Shown piece after piece: positions 60,472-64,000 of a stretch of DNA of 64,000 nt. The notes beneath the pieces are model-generated. The model did no database searches and was not told the origin of the DNA. It worked only from the letters and a program-made list of their open reading frames with translations. Made by a program: the position numbers and the translations under genes. Location: assembly GCA_021234155.1 (NCBI GenBank), contig JAJEKV010000095.1, forward strand, positions 3,899,503 to 3,963,502, given 5' to 3'. Within the stretch, counting starts at the first letter, position 1. Each line of letters begins with the position of its first letter. The stretch comes from Isoetes taiwanensis. Taxonomy: Eukaryota > Streptophyta > Lycopodiopsida > Isoetales > Isoetaceae.

Positions 60472-62484
60472 TGATACGATTCTTAACTTTTAGGATGCTC
60501 AAATTATATTCACAACAGCATCACAACTGATAAACACGGTCATTCTGGATTTTTATTCAAGCAAAATACATCGGAGCACATGATTTACCGCCCAAACGAA
60601 TCCACTGGGTTATGGCATAACACAAGCGTTATGGCAGATACAAAGCTTTGGCTTCTAGCTTATTGGTAATCCAAGCTAGTCTCGCTACTTCAAGTAGCCA
60701 TAAATCAAAAAGCAATTGCAAATCTGTGATCTCACTATGGCAGAAAGCAATTGCAAATCTGTGATGTCATTATGGCCGTGATATGTGACCCCTTGTCATG
60801 TTTTCGGCCATTACCCTTCCATAAAGAGGAAAGACGACATGTTCCTCCCAATTCAGAAACTAGACTCTGAGTTGGTTCCAATGAAGTAAAAATGGTCTCC
60901 GTCGGAGCTACGGTTGCGGAGATATATTTATTAGAAGCTTAGCTTCTATTTTATAGATCTCTCCACGACTTTAGCTTTTTTTAGCAGGCACTTGCCTTTG
61001 ATATTAAAATAACTCCTTTTCTTTAATTAGAATACTTAACTTCTCATATGGGATATTATCTAGGGAATTTTCCTCGAGCTCGATTCCAACTAATAATCAT
61101 CCCAATGGTAGTGCCTTGACCTTTTTGCGATATTTCATAACACATTCGCCGTGGACCACTCAATCCATCCCTTCTCAAGATAGACTGTCCGCGATCATCT
61201 AAGATACTCTTTTTTTCAATCCATCCCTTCTCAAGATGGCTCACTGTGGAAGTTACATAATGCTGCACAATCCAGTAATGGTTATGGATATTCGCGTACT
61301 TTCAAAGTATATTATATCCCTTGTACTTCCAAAGTACGTTATCATCTTTCGTAGCTCCAAAGTACTACTTGATTGTATCGCCACCACGATACAGCGTATC
61401 TCCAAGATACAGATGCAACTTTTATCAAGCCAATTGTGTTGTAATAATAATTGGTACTCTTCAAAAATATACATCTTATGCACACTTGTTCAAGCCTATT
61501 GTGCTGCAGACACAATTATCAATCCCTCAAGAGGCATTCATTTCTATTGTTCAAGCCTATTATATTGCACTCGTCATTCCTAAACTACCATGGTATACAC
61601 ATTAAACATAGAATTCTAATCTTTATTCCGCATGAAGAAAATTAACTTACAAGCTTTACCCATAAGCTCGTACCATATGAAGCAATTTGAGAAGCTGAAT
61701 CCAAATTTCCCATCCACCTCCAAAGTCAAATATTAATATCCACAGCCAACCGGCCTCTCAGATCACTACGATCTGAATGTTCCAATCTCAAGCAAGAATG
61801 CTTTTTGCGATTTCATACTCAGGCTAGGAAGTTGCATAGGCTCAGATGATGAAAATAGGCTTCTAGAGTTTGCATAAGGATATGGTAGGTAGTCTACAAT
61901 TATGACAAAGCAAAGCTCAATGAGATCTGATCACGAATGTAGCAGGTGTTACTTGTCTCCAAGACAAGCTTCTTGTCTCGCCGACAACCTAGAGGTCATC
62001 CTTGTTATTCCATAATCCCATGGTATCTTTGGAAACTCCAGACTCATTCGCAACAAATCGATTTGTGTACTTTGAGCAATCTCTACAAAAGCGCATAACT
62101 TTTCCTTCATCATATTACATTGGACACCTCGAACTTTCCAAGGACCAGATGCTCCTTTTGACACTGGTATATTGCACTTCAAGTTCCTAACTTTTACATT
62201 AGAGCTTGTTTTCTAATAATACGATGCACGGATTTTCAAGATTTCAAGCTCCAAAAATCTCCACTTCATTTGAATGCCATGCTGCAACAAAATAAGCGCT
62301 TGTAATAATACTTGCACATGCTTGCAAAGACACTCATGGTGTTTTGCGGCCTTATAGGAAATTCCCAGCACCACCATTCCTGACTTGTCTAATTCCTCTC
62401 AGAGATTTGAGACTTCAAAATGCTCCGATGATCATATTGCACATAGCTCTTAGAAGAATCGTAAACCTCCGCTCTGATATCAAT
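60472..62484 (-). mobile_element. LTR-type tandem unit 2
   Basis: Full-length second unit (2013 bp), from TGATACGATTCTTAAC to the next primer-site-like junction. The layout is as unit 1 but without the MITE. It retains the ctccaaagtactacttgatt block with the catggtatacacatta end near 61605, which may be the other LTR edge. The minus frame 62182-61949 is the counterpart of the unit 1 frame. Confidence 0.55.
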
Positions 62485-63930
62485 TGATACGATTCTTAAT
62501 TTTTGGGATGCTTACATGATCTTAAAGTTATATTTTAGTAGATAAACAATAGCATGTTGTATTCACAGCAGCATCACAACTAATAAACATGGTCATTTTG
62601 GATTTATCTTCCAGCAAAATACATTGGAGCACATTATTTATTGCCCAACCAGATCCACTGGGTTATGGCATAACACAAGCGCTATGGCAGATACAAAGCT
62701 CTGGCTTCTCGCTTACTGGCTGTCTAGGCTAATCTGATTACTCCAAGTAGCCACAAATCAGAAAGCAATGCAAATCTGTGATGTTGCTATGGCACTGATA
62801 TGTGACCCTTTGTCACATTTCAGCCATTACCTTCCCATACAGAGGAACTACGACATGTTGCCATCCCGATTCAGAAGAATCTGAGCTGGTTCCAATGAAG
62901 TAAAAATAATGATTATCCAGTCAGCAAAACAATTATAACTAACTCACTGGATCACATTTTCTAGCATAAGTGTTGATAGAAAAGTCCAAATGAGCTCTTG
63001 TTTGATGCAATAGATAGATCTCATTGAGATCTTTCAAAACTTCAGTGGTTTGCAAATCTTTTAGCCCCATAAGACAGTAAAAGATTTAAAAAATAACATT
63101 TTTTGGAGTTTCTACAATCATAAGTGGTTAACATATATGTGCAAAGCACTAAGGTTGGAAAGATCTCAATGAGATCTATCTATTGCGCTAAACGAGAGCT
63201 CATTTTGACTTTTCTATCAACAGCTATGCTAGAAAATGTGATTCAATGAGTTAATTTATAACAGTTTTGCTGACTGGACCCTCAAGCTCTGATTTCTGAT
63301 TGGCGGTTCATGTATCTTCTTTTGGCTTAGTTGGCATGTTTTGAAGGCCCTTTTGTAATATCAAAAGAACCCTAATGTTGCATAGGCTCATATGATGGAA
63401 ATAGGCTTCTAGAGTTTGCATAAGGATATGGTAGGTTGTCTGCAATTATGACAAAGCAAATCTCAATGAAATTTGATCACGAATGTAGCAGGAGTTACTT
63501 GTCTCCAAGACAAGCTTATTGTCTCGCCGACAACACAGAGGTCGCCCTTGTTATTCCATAATCCCAAATGATTATGAAAAAACTTCTTTGGATACTCCAG
63601 ACTCATTTGCAACAAATCGATTTGTCTACTTTGAGCAATCTCTACAAAAGCACATAACTTTTCTTTCATCACAATAAATTGGACACCTCGAACTTTCCAA
63701 GGACAAGATGCTCCTTTTGACACTGGTTTGTTGCACTTTTAGTTTCTGACTTCCATGCTAGAGCTTGTTCTCTAATAATACGATGCACTGATTTTCAAGA
63801 TTTCAAGCTCCAAAAATCTCCACTTCATTCGAATGCCATGCTGCAACAAAATAAGCGCTTGTAATAATACTTGCACATGCTTGCAAAGAAACTCATGGTG
63901 TTTTGCAGCATAATAGGAAATTCCCAGCCC
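62485..63930 (-). mobile_element. LTR-type tandem unit 3, internally rearranged
   Basis: The third unit starts TGATACGATTCTTAAT. It follows units 1 and 2 to about 62905. A MITE and about 95 bp of other sequence (63278-63373) then replace roughly 900 bp of the unit. It resumes at gttgcataggctca (about 63378) and runs to about 63928. The last 70 bases of the window are different sequence. Confidence 0.6.
62917..63277. mobile_element. 361-bp inverted-repeat element (MITE)
   Basis: About 120 bp at each end are inverse complements. Both begin CCAGTCAGCAAAAC, and both contain cacattttctagcata and aatagatagatctcattgag. The middle (about 63040-63160) is not repeated. No clear target duplication was found because the right flank differs from the parent unit. 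Confidence 0.8.
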
Positions 63931-64000
63931 CGAGGATTCACTTTTATCAAGCATATGCTGCCTGCGTGCTTAAGGTGAGAAGAAACACCCTTGCATATGT

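Noticed and set aside
58225-63930. Tandem units as a CRISPR-like or satellite array
   Set aside because: Units are about 2 kb with primer-site-like junctions and MITEs, which fits LTR elements rather than short repeat-spacer arrays.

Overview
This window is nuclear DNA of a vascular plant, most likely a seed plant. The evidence is AT-rich sequence, spliced genes with short GT-AG introns, a plant-specific VQ-motif gene, a plant cell-wall glycosyltransferase, a neprosin (DUF239) relic, and many plant-type transposable elements (Helitron, MULE, Ty3/gypsy, L1-type LINE, tRNA-derived SINE, MITEs). I cannot name the species. No tRNA, rRNA or CRISPR array was seen.

Three host genes look intact. A 14-exon GT47/exostosin gene resembling the extensin arabinosyltransferase ExAD lies on the minus strand (13767-18764). 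An 8-exon serine hydrolase of the monoacylglycerol lipase / caffeoylshikimate esterase type lies on the plus strand (47926-49539). A single-exon VQ-motif protein gene lies on the minus strand (55441-56244). They share no obvious pathway and are separated by repeats, as expected for isolated plant genes in repeat-rich DNA.

Layout. 0-7 kb: tandem repeats, a tRNA-derived SINE and a broken Helitron helicase. 7.9 kb: a miRNA-like hairpin. 9.6-11.8 kb: an inverted-repeat element holding a cluster of 16-bp palindromes. 13.8-18.8 kb: the ExAD-like gene. 19.4-21.9 kb: a non-autonomous MULE-like element whose left arm is an array of small palindromes. 22.7-27.2 kb: a 5'-truncated gypsy element lacking the integrase core. 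27.2-30.2 kb and 43.9-46.8 kb: two direct copies of one segment, each carrying the same LINE insertion. 30.6-31.8 kb: another LINE with a 17-bp target duplication. 33.3-33.6 kb: a neprosin pseudogene. 35.8-42.5 kb: a roughly 6.65-kb terminal-inverted-repeat element with its own degenerate genes, the best candidate for something little described. 47.9-49.5 kb: the hydrolase gene. 49.9-58 kb: repeated retroposon 3' ends with different microsatellite tails, a LINE fragment and the VQ gene. 58.2-63.9 kb: three tandem units of an LTR-type element, two of them carrying MITEs.

Exon boundaries were derived by hand from reading frame and splice sites. Family assignments rest on recognised motifs, not on database searches.
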